This document shows, piece after piece, positions 25,201 through 35,100 of a DNA stretch of 64,000 bases. Source of the DNA: Danio rerio. Taxonomy: Eukaryota; Chordata; Actinopteri; Cypriniformes; Danionidae. Where the stretch lies: the NCBI RefSeq assembly GCF_049306965.1, contig NC_133176.1, positions 772,001-836,000 of the forward strand, in the 5' to 3' direction. Under the pieces are notes generated by a model that did not search any database, was not told where the DNA came from, and saw nothing but the letters and a program-made list of their open reading frames with translations. A program made the translations under genes and the position numbers. Within the stretch, counting starts at the first letter, position 1, and every line of letters starts with the position of its first letter.

Positions 25201-25944
25201 TGTGTTTGGCGCCACCTACTGGTGTTTCTCTAAACAGCCGCAGCTCAGATTTCACACAGCAGAATGAGTGATTATTAATTCTGAAAACCATTATTATTTT
25301 ATTTTAGATTTTATTTTAATTTATTGTGAATTTTCTAATATATTTCAGCTAAATTTCAGTCAGGCTAAAATGTTTCATGACCCAATAGTTTTAGTCTTGA
25401 CTGATGTGTTTGACGCCACCTACTGGTGTTTCTCTAAACAGCCGCAGCTCAGATTTTAAAGCACCAATAGTTGTTTTGACCAATAGTCTTGGTTTCCTAA
25501 AATAACCTTGTTGTGCAGATCTCCATTGGGGTTCATGATGATGACGGCGTAGTTCTCCATCAGAGCCCAGCGCAAATACGGGATCTGACTGCCGGTCTCC
25601 AAGCCCTCGTGAGCCGTGATCTTCCAGCTCCAGAGTCCACCTCGCACTGTTCCCCGGTCCTGCAGGAGCAGCAGCAAACACCCAGCATGCTCCAGGGCTC
25701 CGGGGGTCATGAACACAGAGCAGTGTTCCTCCAGACGCATCTGAAAGTTCTGCTGCAGGAGTGTGTAAACGTGCTGCGTCAGGAATCTGCAGAGTCTACG
25801 CTGCTCTGTCTCCGTCTGCAGAGCGTCCCGTAGGTGGAACTGGAAGCGGTATGGCTCACCGGTGTGTGTGTGTCGCAGCCGGCCGTCAGCAGAGAACGAG
25901 TACGGGAACTCAGAGTCACTGGATTCTGGGAACTCTGACATCAT
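22219..25944 (-). CDS. fam172b: ARB2/FAM172-domain protein, FAM172B type
   Basis: Coding exons in transcript order are 25944-25507, 23975-23752 and 22465-22219; phases agree and give 302 aa. Exon 1 has FPYSFSADGRLRHTHTGEPY and an alpha/beta-hydrolase-like ITAHEGLETGSQIPYLRWAL then NYAVIIMNPNGD, as in FAM172A. Exon 2 gives TPEEHVSEVW, HVFVVAHGYGGLAFVDLL and TAVAFLDSSHSLWHQPLGKA. Exon 3 has SAGTQCHDSAPAVCMESVFR. FAM172A has AHSYGG where this protein has AHGYGG: Gly replaces the Ser at the nucleophile elbow. The charged linker of FAM172A (about 60 residues) is not found in intron 1, so the protein is shorter. FAM172A (ARB2A) is linked to Argonaute and splicing factors. An AATAAA lies only 5 nt after the TGA. 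A 5' non-coding exon is likely because TTTTTTGCAG precedes the start near 25965. Confidence 0.85.
22545..23640. repeat. ~114-bp tandem array, about 9 copies, fam172b-like intron 2
   Basis: The word 'AACCATCACAGTAATGTAAA' or a variant recurs near 22625, 22739, 22853, 22968, 23072, 23186, 23302, 23413 and 23528, a spacing of about 114 bp. Each unit also has 'TTATTAATTTACCCATTAAA' and a (C)-rich 'TTTACCCCCACTCCAACCCT'. Units are diverged, so the array is old. It fills almost the whole intron. Confidence 0.93.
24536..24661 (+). mobile_element. DANA-type SINE 3' fragment
   Basis: GATGGGTTACAGCTGGAAGG, GGCGGTTCATTCCACTGTGG, GGGACTAAGCCGAAAAG and an ATGAATGAAT tail. Confidence 0.85.
25012..25144 (-). 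mobile_element. DANA-type SINE 3' fragment
   Basis: Inverse tail ATTCATTCATTC, then GGCTTAGTCCCTTTATTCAT and CAGCTGCAACCCAGTAGTGG. Opposite orientation to the neighbour at 24536. Confidence 0.85.
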
Positions 25945-26134
25945 GCAGGACTTTAACTAGGAATCTGCAAAAACAAAAAATACATTAATAGTTAAACGGT
26001 ATTATTCACTATAGAAATGCTGGGTTGTTTTTACCCGTGTTAGGGACAAATATGAGCCTCATGTTGGGTATGTTTTTTTAAAAATGAAATATCAATGACA
26101 TTTATAGCCCATGTCACTCCGCCGATCCTACGCC

Positions 26135-26222
26135 ACCCAACCCGCTCTGAGCTGATATCGAACTGGCGACCTTCCGCATGGAAGTTGGTTGCTCTACCAA
26201 CGAGGCTAAAGGCTATAGACTC
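26135..26222 (-). other. tRNA-like sequence (pseudogene or SINE head)
   Basis: On the minus strand TAGCCTCGTTGGTAGAGC resembles an A box with D-loop GTTGGTAGAGC, an anticodon-like CTTCCATG follows, and GTTCGATATC resembles a B box. Acceptor-stem pairing is poor, so a functional tRNA is unlikely; a tRNA-derived repeat is more probable. Confidence 0.4.
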
Positions 26223-26829
26223 TAATGTATGTCGCTAGAGCAATATTAGAGGTCAGAGGAGTGAGGTTTACCTGCACAGAGTTTACTAGCTGGCCTCCGT
26301 TACACTCAGTTGTTGGGTCAAACATGGATGAACCAAATGTTGAGTTGAACAACCCTGCATTTTTTTTTTGTATTGGCAATGGTGAGAGGTTACTTTTAAT
26401 TACACTAAAAATGCAAGGTTGTTTTGACCCAGCTTTGGGTCAAGTATGAACAAACCCAACTCAAATTCCACTCAATAAATGCTGGCTACATGCTAATTCA
26501 TCTTTTAAATTAAATTTGTTTTACATTTTTAACACAATTGTTGGGTCAATTATGGACAAAATCAACCATTGTGTTACAGTGCAATTTAAACTTAATTGAT
26601 GAATTGTATTTGTCCATATTTGTCCAATGTTTAGTTATGAAAACACAGCATTTTTTTAATACTGTGCATGTTTTAACCCACCTGTTGGGTCAAATATGGA
26701 CAAGCGGCAAGCCCAACAGTTGAATTAAAAATGTTATTCCAAAATTGGGTTAAAACTCTAGGATGCAATAACCTGATCAAAAGTGACAAAAATTATATAA
26801 AATATGTTTAATAAATGCTATCCCTACTG

Positions 26830-27075
26830 AAAAAAACAGCTTAAACCAGCCTAGGCTGGTTAGCTGGTCGACCAGGCTGGTTTTAGAGGGGTTTTGGCCA
26901 CTTTCAGCCTGGTTTCCAGCCATTTCCAGCCTGGTCTTAGCTGGTCAGGCTGGGAGATGACCAGCTAAAACCAGCTTGACCAGCCTAGCCAGACTGGGAG
27001 CCCAGCCAAAACCAGCTATGTCCAGCTTAAACAAGGCTGGTCAAGCTGGTTTTAGCTGGATTTAGCTGGTCATTT
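26830..27075. repeat. CCAGC/GCTGG-rich palindromic repeat element
   Basis: It starts with AAAAACAGCTTAAACCAGCC and consists of many direct and inverted copies of CCAGC and AGCTGGT. Such elements are common in fish genomes and resemble hAT-type MITEs. Strong self-complementarity is evident. Confidence 0.6.
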
Positions 27076-28158
27076 TTATTATTATTTATTTACGTTTATC
27101 CTAAAAAATCCTAAAAAAAGATAAACACCTAAAATAGGATGTAAGGGTCCAAAGGTTTATGGCACTTTTTAAAGGTAAGCAGCAAAAATATTGTCAAAGT
27201 GCAGCTGCTTTAACTTCAAATCCTCATATTATAGTGATTTCTGAATGACCGTCAACATTGAAGACTGCAGTAATGATGCTGAAAATACAGCTGCACAACA
27301 CACATCTATATAAATCACATTGTTCTAGATATTAATATAGAAAACAGCTTTACATTGTAGTATTTTTCACAATATTACTATATTTTTCATCAAATCTGGT
27401 TGTGTAGGCTTGAGACTCCTTTCAAAAACATGAACAAACCTTAATTATTCTAAAGGTTTTACTGCTAATATCTTTCTAAAAAATGGAAATTTCACTTCAA
27501 AATCAAAGCATTTGTTTATTAAATAATCAACACTGTCTTCTGGGGACTAGTTAAAGTTTACCTGAAGTTAAAGTAGTTCTTCAGCTCTCAGTTCAGATCG
27601 AGATCATGTGGCAGGTGTTATTGATCATCATCAGGCTGGTGTAAATAGTGTAGTGCTTAGTGTATGCTAATTGTGAAAAAGTATTATTTAAACAGTTGAC
27701 GAAGAGTAAATATGTTGGGCTTTCTCAGAAATATATCAGAGCTGTTTTATTTGTGTGCAAAATCTGTTTTGATAGTCGCTCAAGTAACGAATTCTAACTT
27801 AGTGTGCACTAGGCTTATATGATTTAGTATGCTAATTTAAGTTAGCCACTTTGCTAATACTGAACGCTAAATGTAAATATCAAACGTTTGATATTATTAT
27901 TTACTCTATTAAACTACGAGGGTTTTGGATACAAGTAAATAAAAGCGAAAGCAAATAAATAAATAAACGAGAAAACAAATATAAAAAAATCAAGCGGAAC
28001 TGAAGTTTGCCGATTTCCCACCGACGGAGTTTCACTGACACACCGCATGTTGATCAAACATGGCAGCGACCTTGTGGAGCCGACGTGAATTATAACTGGC
28101 AGAAATGAACATTTATACATATTTACATTGCAAAAATACATAAGCTGCATATTCAGTC

Positions 28159-31100
28159 ATGTTCCCGGTAGTGAAGAGTGTCTTTCTGGGCATTGTCCGG
28201 TCGTCCAGTCAGAGAGGTACATTTAAATATCTAATAATCTCATTCACATGTAACGATATTTCATTGAATTCATATTATCCGTTATTAGCAGTGACACGAG
28301 ACATGTTTGGATTCATATAGTATGGCGATAGATTTAGTTTCTCACCCTGTGCATGAATATGCTAGCCAGTAGTGGTTAGTAATAGCACTAGTTATGCAAG
28401 TTTATTAGTGTAAGTTGGCATATGTGATACACGATGCTAATTCACAGTACTTTACATGAAAACAAATGTTAAACAACACAAAATACATTGAGTACAATAA
28501 ATAAAGATGCTTAAAATGGATATAAAAAAGGACACAAATACGTTGTTTATAAATATTAAACAGTAGTTTACCGTGTGCAGTAGCTTGAGATTTAATATTC
28601 TTCAATATTGTTGATTCTGGTAACTAGTTTAGAGTAACTCAGCCATTAAAACTGTTTACTAAAGGCTTAGTCCCTTTATTCATCAGAGGTCGCCACAGCG
28701 GAATGAACCACAAACTATTCCAACATATGTTTTACACAATGGATGCCCTTCCAGCTGCAACCCAGTACTGGGAAACACCCATACACACTCATTCTCTCAC
28801 ACACTCATACACTACGGCCAGTTTAATTAATAATTTCCCCTACAGTGCATGTGTTTGGACTGTGGGGGAAACCGGAGCCAACACAGGGAGAACATGCAAA
28901 CTCCACACGGAAACACCAACTGACTCAGTCAGGACTCAAACCAGCGACCTTCTTGCTGTGAGGCCACAGTACTGAGCCACCGTGTCACCTTGATATTGTT
29001 ACCTCAGAGTTATTAGGTTGGTTATGAAGTTAAATGTGGCTGGCATGGTGGCTCAGTGGTAACCAAAACATATACTGGAATAGTTGGCGGTTCATTCCGC
29101 TGTGGCAACCTCTGCAATAGAGACGTAAGCTGAAGGAAAATGAATGAAGTTAAATGATTAATGCTAACTCACACACTAGTTTACTGGATGCTAACTGTGT
29201 GTGTGTGTGTGTGTGTGGTTTTCAGATGTGCTGCAGAAGCAGATGAAGCTGCTGTCGGCGGGGATGAGGACCTATGAAATCCCTCCAGACTTCAGCGGTA
29301 AATATGGGTTTACTCTCATATTTGACATTTTTATATTTTCAGTTTTCATGTTCACATTAATTTTAGTTTAAATTTTGATCATTTTGTTTTTAAATGCATT
29401 TTGCTTTGCATTTTACACCAAAATGTCTGTTTTTAAATTCATTTTAGTTCAGTATGTCAGATTTTTTTTGGAAATAATTTGACTTTTATTTCAAATCGTT
29501 GTCAAATAATAGCGTTTGGCAGTTTTTAATGTAGCTTTCATTATTATATATCAATGTTTTTATTAGTATAATACTAATATTGTCTAATAAATATAAAAAA
29601 CATTATAAATGATGATGACAAATTTGGTGAAATTACTCTGGATATTTAAACAAATTGATGATGTTAATTTTATTTGATTGTAGATTATATTCTAAAGCTA
29701 CAGTACTGATATTTATCATGTATTTATTTGTCAATTTAAAGTTGAAGACAAAATTAATAAATAACATTTATAATTATTATTATTTTTATTCTTTAATATT
29801 ATTGAAGATGGCGAAGCAGTGGAGAATGCAGGGAGACTGTACAGGTGAACTGGGTAGGCTAAATTGTCCGTATTGTATGAGTGTGTGTGTGGATGTTTCC
29901 CAGAGGTGGGTTGCAGCTGGAAGGGCATCCGCTGCGTAAAAAACTTGCTGGATAAGTTGGCGGTTCATTCCGCTGTGGCGACCCCGGATTAATAAAGGGA
30001 CTAAGCCAACAAGAAAATGAATGAATGAATCAGTGGTTAGCACTGTGGTATCACAGCAAGAAGGTTGCTAGTTTGAGTCTGTGTGGAGTTTGCATGTTCT
30101 CCCCGTGTTGGTGTGGGTTTCCTCCGGGTGCTCCGGTTTCCCCCACAGTCCAAACACATGATGAATAAACTGGCTGTAATGTATGAGTGTGTGTATGAAT
30201 GAGCATGTATGGATGTTTCCCAGTACTGGGTTGCATTTGGAAGGGCATCCGCTGTGTAAAACATATGCTGGAATAGTTGTCGGTTCATTCCGCTGTGGGT
30301 TGCCCCTGATGAATAAAGGGACTAAGGAAAATGAATAGTTGAATGAATGAAGACACAGTTATTATTCTTATAATTAGGAGAGATAATAACTGTACACATA
30401 AACAACCCCTCTGTGTTCAGTGTATACTGTAAGAAATGGTGGTGTTTAATAATCGCACTGAGCCGTGTGCAGTGTTCACTTCATGACTGATTGTGTGTCT
30501 CTCTCACACACAGATGTGGAGTTACCAGAGAAGCCCAAACTCAAGTTCATGGAGAAAGTGCCGAATCTGAAACAAGCCAAGAAGGAGATGAAGAGGCTGC
30601 GGGACATTCAGGGCCCGTCCCGAACCGCCACCAAATTCAGCCAGGGACAGTACGGCATTCTGGTCAGTGTCTCACACACACACTCTTCACATTTAAACAG
30701 CAGACCTGATCAGCACAAGCAATAAAGCTGGAGTTAGAACTCGACTAGTGTGTGTTGTTGAATTGTGTAAAGTGCTTTAGGACTGCTATGTGTGTGTGTG
30801 TCTGTTTACACATGTATACAAGTGTGCTTGTGTGTGTGTGTGTGTGTGTTTATATGCATTTGTGTTTTTTTGGCTATATACACGTGTGTGCATGAGTATT
30901 TGAGTGTGTGTGTGCATGCATAAGTTTGTAAACGTGTGTGTATGTCTATATATGTATATGTATGCATGTGTGTATGTATGTTTATGTGCATATGTGTTAT
31001 TTATATGCATGTGTTTGTGTTTGCATATTTGTGTTTGTGTGCATGCATGTGTGTATGCATAAGTGTGTAAATGTGTGTGTGTTTTTATGCAAATGTGCAT

Positions 31101-31734
31101 TTGTGTGTTTATATGTGTTTGTATGCATATGTGTGTGTGTGTGCGTGCATGTATGTGTAGATTAAATGTGTGTGTTAAAGTGTTTAAATGCATATGTGTG
31201 TGTGGTTGGGTGTATGTGCATATTTATGTGAGGTCTGTTTGTAGGTGAGTATGTGTGTATGCATGTGTAATTGTGTGTGTGTGTGTGTGTGTGCACGCAC
31301 GTCTGTGTGTGTATATGTTTGTGTGGAAAACTAATAATGTTTTTCCCAGAGATGGGTATCAGCTGGAAGGGCATCCGCTGCGTAAAATCTTGCTGGATAA
31401 GTTGGCGGTTCATTCCGCTGTGGCGACCCCGGATTAATAAAGGGACTAAGCCGACAAGAAAATGAATGAATGAACTTAAAATGCTTAAGGGGGCTAATAA
31501 TATTGACCTTAAAATGGCTTTAAAACAATCAAAACCTGCTTTTATTCCAGCCCAAATTAAACAAATAAGAAATAATATTAGAGGAAATACTGTGAAAATT
31601 CTTGAATCTGTTCAACATCGTTGGGAAATATTTACAAAAGAATAAAAAGACTTCAACTGTACATGTGTGTGTATATCTGTGCTCGTATAAGTGTCTGTGC
31701 GCTTCAGTGTGCATATGTGTTTGTACATTTATAA

Positions 31735-31766
<32 letters not shown>

Positions 31767-33830
31767 GCAGGCTCTGGGTGGAGGGTTCCTGCACTGGGGT
31801 CACATAGAGATGATGCGTCTGACCATAAACCGCAGCATTGACCCCAGCAGCATGTTTGCGGTGTGGCGTTTCCAGCCTCCACACAAACCAATCACACGCA
31901 AGAGTCTGGGTCAGCGCATGGGCGGAGGCAAGGGCGCCATCGACCACTACGTGACGCCCATCAAGTGTGGACGGCTAGTGCTGGAGATGGGGGGACAACT
32001 GGAGCTGGTCCAGGTGGAGGCCATGCTCAAACAAGTGGCCAAAAAACTGCCCTTCCCTGCCAAGGTCTGTGCAGCACACACACACAGCTGCTCTGAGCAC
32101 GCAATGACAAAATAACAATGATGACAGATCTTTTATGTTACTTTGACTTATTTTATTAAGCTAATAAGGATTGAACTGCATTTAAGTCATTCAAAGTATG
32201 TGTGCTTATTATGTCAGTCAGTTTGCCTGGTGTAAGTTGGTTGAGATGACTAGAAAAGTTCATTTGATTCATCTAAAACAGTGTAGGGCAGCGACAGTTT
32301 TACAGTGTACTAAACTCAAACCATCAATAGTTCAAATTCATATCTTATTAGACATACAGAGTCATACACAGCGCGATGTGCAGTCGAATGCTTACACAAC
32401 CACTCGTGACCTTAAAAATAACAAGAAGAATCTAAAATATGGAATAAAATAATAATAAGAAAAACAAATGTAGACATAAAAATAGAAGTTATGCAATATA
32501 AAATAAAAAATATATAAAAACTTGATATACACTCAGCGGCCACTTTATTAGGTACACCTCACTAATACTGGGCTGGACCCCCTTTTGCCTTCAGAACTGC
32601 CTCAATCCTACACGGCAGAGATTCAACAAGCTGCTGGAAATATTCCTCAGAGATTTTGCTCCATGATAGCATCACACAGTTGCTGCAGATTTGTCGGCTG
32701 CACATCCATGATGCCAATCTCCCGTTCCACCACATCCCAAAGCTGCTCTATTGGATTGAGCTCTGGTGACCGTGGAGGCCGTTTGAGTACAGTGAACTCA
32801 TCGTCATGTTCACCAGTCTGAGATGATTGAGCTTTATGACATGCTGCGTTATCCTGCTGGAAGTAGCCATCAGAAGATGGAGACACTGTGCTCATAAAGG
32901 GATGGACATGGTCAGCAGCAATACTCAGGTAGGCTGTGGCGTTGATGCTCAATTGGTACTAATGGACCCAAAGAAAATCTCCCCAACACCATTACACCAC
33001 CACCACCAGCCTGAACCACTGATACAAGGCAGGATGATCCATGCTTTCATGTTGTTGAGGCCAAATTGTGTACGTGTTGTGTGTTCAGAGATGCTCTTCT
33101 GCAGAGCTCGGTTGTAACGAGTGCTTATTTGAGTTACTGTTGCCTTTCTATCAGCTGGAACCAGTCTGGCCATTCTCCTCTGACCTCTGGCCTCATCAAC
33201 AAGGCATTTGCGCCCACAGAACTGCCGCTCACTGGATATTTCCTCTTTGTCGGAGCATTCTCTGTAAACCCTAGAGATGGTTGTGCGTGAAAATCCCAGT
33301 AGATCAGCAGTTTCTGAAATACTCAGAGCAGCCCGTCTGGCAGCAACAACCATGCCACGTTCAGAGTCTCTTAAATCCCCTTTCTTCCCCATTCTGATGC
33401 TCACTCTGAACTGCAGCAGATCCTCTTGACCATGTCTACATGCCGACATGCAGTGAGCTGCTGCCATGTGATTGGCCGATTAGACATTAGCTGTAATGAG
33501 CAGTTTGACCGGTGTACCTAATAAAGTGGCCAGTGAGTGTATAACATGTGGCTGTAGAAAAAAAAACACTAGAAACGTATGGAGTGTCCTCACAATTGAT
33601 TAAAGAAAACCTGTGTGCGCATGTGTGTGTGTGTGCAGGTGGTGAGCAGAGAGAGTCTGGCGTTGATGTATAAGGAACATGCTGAACGTGTCTCCAACAA
33701 CCAGAACCCCTGGAGCTTCCAGAAAATTGTCCGCTCCAACATGCTGGGCATCCGGAAGGTTCTGAGCCCGCTGGACGTACACAACCACGGCAGATACACC
33801 GGGAAGTTCTTTGACCCCAGCAGGGTATAG
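28159..33830 (+). CDS. mrpl16: mitochondrial large ribosomal subunit protein uL16m
   Basis: MRPL16 is the mitochondrial uL16 of the 39S subunit, located near the central protuberance and A-site finger. Exons are 28159-28216, 29226-29297, 30514-30662, 31771-32064 and 33639-33830; phases join cleanly to 254 aa (human about 251). The N-terminus [19 protein letters not shown] is a likely mitochondrial targeting sequence. Mature-region motifs include [40 protein letters not shown], the uL16 signature [18 protein letters not shown] and [15 protein letters not shown], ending GKFFDPSRV. Intron 1 carries DANA copies, intron 2 tandem DANA copies, intron 3 a TG-rich block and intron 4 a Tc1-like element. 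Several acceptors sit directly after (GT)n runs. A possible AATAAA is at 34253. Confidence 0.97.
28662..28990 (-). mobile_element. DANA-type SINE, near full length, mrpl16 intron 1
   Basis: Inverse order of all parts: GGCTTAGTCCCTTTATTCAT, CCCTTCCAGCTGCAACCCAG, ACACTCATACACTACGGCCA, TGTGTTTGGACTGTGGGGGA, CACAGGGAGAACATGCAAAC and the tRNA-related head with CAAACCAGCGACCTTCTTGC. Confidence 0.92.
29040..29150 (+). mobile_element. DANA-type SINE with large internal deletion
   Basis: A head fragment (TGGCATGGTGGCTCAGTGGT) is joined directly to the 3' part (ATACTGGAATAGTTGGCGGT) and an ATGAATGAA tail. Confidence 0.75.
29812..30028 (+). mobile_element. DANA-type SINE, 5'-truncated, first of a tandem pair
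   Basis: It starts in GTACAGGTGAACTGGGTAGG, continues through GTTGCAGCTGGAAGGGCATC and GGGACTAAGCCAACAAG, and ends in (ATGA)n directly before the next copy. Confidence 0.9.
30029..30347 (+). mobile_element. DANA-type SINE, near full length, second of a tandem pair
   Basis: The tRNA-like head (CAGTGGTTAGCACTGTGGTA, GGTTGCTAGTTTGAGTC) abuts the tail of the preceding copy. The body has CATGTTCTCCCCGTGTTGG and the end GAATAAAGGGACTAAGG plus ATGAATGAA-like tail. It appears to have inserted into the A/T-rich tail of the neighbour. Confidence 0.9.
30790..31330. repeat. TG-rich alternating purine-pyrimidine tract, mrpl16 intron 3
   Basis: Over 500 bp of GTGTGTATG-, GTGTGCATG- and GTGTTTATATG-type words. 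Long ORFs on both strands here are by-products of the repeat. Such alternating sequence is prone to Z-DNA and length change. Confidence 0.9.
31340..31475 (+). mobile_element. DANA-type SINE 3' fragment
   Basis: CAGAGATGGGTATCAGCTGG, then GGCGGTTCATTCCGCTGTGG and GGGACTAAGCCGACAAG with an ATGAATGAA tail. Confidence 0.88.
31475..31640 (+). mobile_element. dispersed repeat, partial; related to 44130-44405
   Basis: GGGGGCTAATAATATTGACC and CTGCTTTTATTCCAGCC words match the copy in cenpq intron 3. This is a very common Danio-type repeat in my recollection; its superfamily is not certain. It is directly joined to the DANA tail. Confidence 0.6.
32530..33539 (-). mobile_element. Tc1/mariner element, internally deleted copy 2, mrpl16 intron 4
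   Basis: Inverted ends CACTCAGCGGCCACTTTATT and CACTCACTGGCCACTTTATT (inverse) are flanked by TA on both sides, the Tc1/mariner target. On the minus strand the N-terminal ORF (33467 to 32949) has [20 protein letters not shown] and [18 protein letters not shown]; a second ORF (32952-32647) has [17 protein letters not shown] and [17 protein letters not shown]. The catalytic second Asp (QQD) and the third acidic residue region remain; the segment with the first Asp is deleted at the same place as in the copy at 15659. It is not autonomous. Confidence 0.94.
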
Positions 33831-33834
33831 AGAG

Positions 33835-34104
33835 TGTGTGTGTGTGTGTGTGTGTGTGTGAGAGTGTGTATGTGTGTCTGAGAGAAAGTATGTGTGCTTG
33901 TATGCCCATGAGTATGTGTGTGTGTGTGTGTGTGCGTGCGTGTGTGAGACAGATGTGTTATCACTCAGATGATGAACACACACTCGAGCAGGATGTGGTG
34001 TGCTAATATTTAGAAAGCTTTTATAAGCAGAAGATCCAGATCAGTTGTTTTGAGTGGTCGGCTCTTTTATCACACATGTTTTGCAAGACTTTCAGCTTTT
34101 ACAC

Positions 34105-34169
<65 letters not shown>

Positions 34170-34170
34170 A
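33835..34170. repeat. (GT)n and (CA)n microsatellites after mrpl16 stop
   Basis: (GT)n runs at 33835-33858 and 33916-33942, then a long (CA)n at 34103-34166. The GT and CA tracts could pair within one transcript. Confidence 0.9.
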
Positions 34171-34339
34171 CATGTAATCCATACATGTTCACCTGTCTAC
34201 GGTCAAATCTGTGAGTGTCTACATGTCAAATGCACATGCTGACAGTGTGTATAATAAATAAATGTGGTTTGTTTGCAGTGTGAGGGTTTCTTTGCAGTGT
34301 ACGTCCTACACTATTATTGATTTAGACGTGTACAATTGA

Positions 34340-35100
34340 TTTGATTTATTTATTTTTGATCAAAAATATCATACATAAAATATCATTAAAAAAATGCATT
34401 TCAACATGGTGGAAAAAGGAGTTTGATGAAGCACAAGCTCATTATTTTCCCACCCCATTACCACATACTTCATTCGTCTATTATTAAAACTCATTTCTTC
34501 TTTTACTCATCTCTTTTTTTTTACATGAGACATAGTTTATCCTTTTGGCATCTTTGACATATGTTTAAATCCATTTTTACCTTTACATTTTGTAACAGAC
34601 CCAAAGAAAAACAAAACAAACACAGTGATTAAATAGCCATTAATTAAAGTTTCATCAGAGCCTTCTCATTTTATCTTTTTTCAATCTCCCTCATCATTAT
34701 ATTCCTTTAATAATATATATCTGTACCACTTTTTAAACTGATTATGATGCTGACATTACATTGTTTGAGAGTCTGATCTAGACTGTTCCATAATTTTCTA
34801 CACACATCATTAATATAAATTATAAACAACATTGGACCTAAAACTGATCCTTGTGGTATGCCACACTTTACATTTAGATATGATGATTTATGGTTGCCGA
34901 TTTTCACCAACTGTTGACTATTTTTTTAAATAACTGCTTATCTAGTCAAAGGCTACTCCTCTAATACCATACCTTTAATTTATTTACCAATATATTATGA
35001 TTTATTGTATCAAATACCTTCTTTAAATCTATAAAAAATCCAACTACCTTCTCCTTTTTATCTATCTTATACAAAATTATACATATAAAGATAAATACAC
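34340..35100 (-). mobile_element. LINE reverse transcriptase remnant
   Basis: On the minus strand, translation gives FFIDLKKVFDTINHNILVNK and CGIPQGSVLGPMLFIIYIND, typical of the reverse transcriptase palm region of L2/CR1/Rex-type non-LTR elements. The two blocks are in different frames with stops between, so it is a decayed fragment. The YxDD motif is not found. It lies between mrpl16 and cenpq. Confidence 0.75.

Larger units (their letters stand above)
24240..25470. repeat. ~230-bp repeated unit, five copies, interrupted by SINEs
   Basis: TTTGGCGCCACCTACTGGTG followed by TTTCTCTAAACAGCCGCAGC recurs, with the GGCGCC/GACGCC core at 24266, 24732, 24958, 25208 and 25412. Spacings are near 230 bp or twice that, so a local array seems to have been broken by deletions and DANA insertions. 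It lies in fam172b-like intron 1. Confidence 0.85.
25945..28158. promoter_or_regulatory. upstream region shared by fam172b-like (-) and mrpl16 (+)
   Basis: The start codons diverge. Part of this region is repeat: a family with recurring TTGGGTCAAA.ATGGACAA words (26010-26760), a CCAGC/GCTGG-rich element (26830-27075) and a tRNA-like stretch. The more unique part, about 27100-28158, is A/T-rich, with 'catggcagcgaccttgtgg' just before mrpl16. The promoter is inferred only from layout. Confidence 0.35.

Noticed and set aside
23976-25506. Missing middle exon of fam172b-like encoding the charged linker
   Set aside because: The intron is repeats and DANA fragments; no open segment with splice borders and a Lys/Glu-rich product was found.
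25391-25681. 96-codon minus-strand ORF overlapping fam172b-like exon 1
   Set aside because: Out-of-frame shadow of the exon that runs into the repeat array.
26135-26222. A functional tRNA gene
   Set aside because: A- and B-box likeness is present, but acceptor and T-stem pairing is poor.
30786-31248. Long His/Thr-rich and Cys/Val-rich ORFs on both strands
   Set aside because: They are translations of the TG/CA-rich tract in mrpl16 intron 3.
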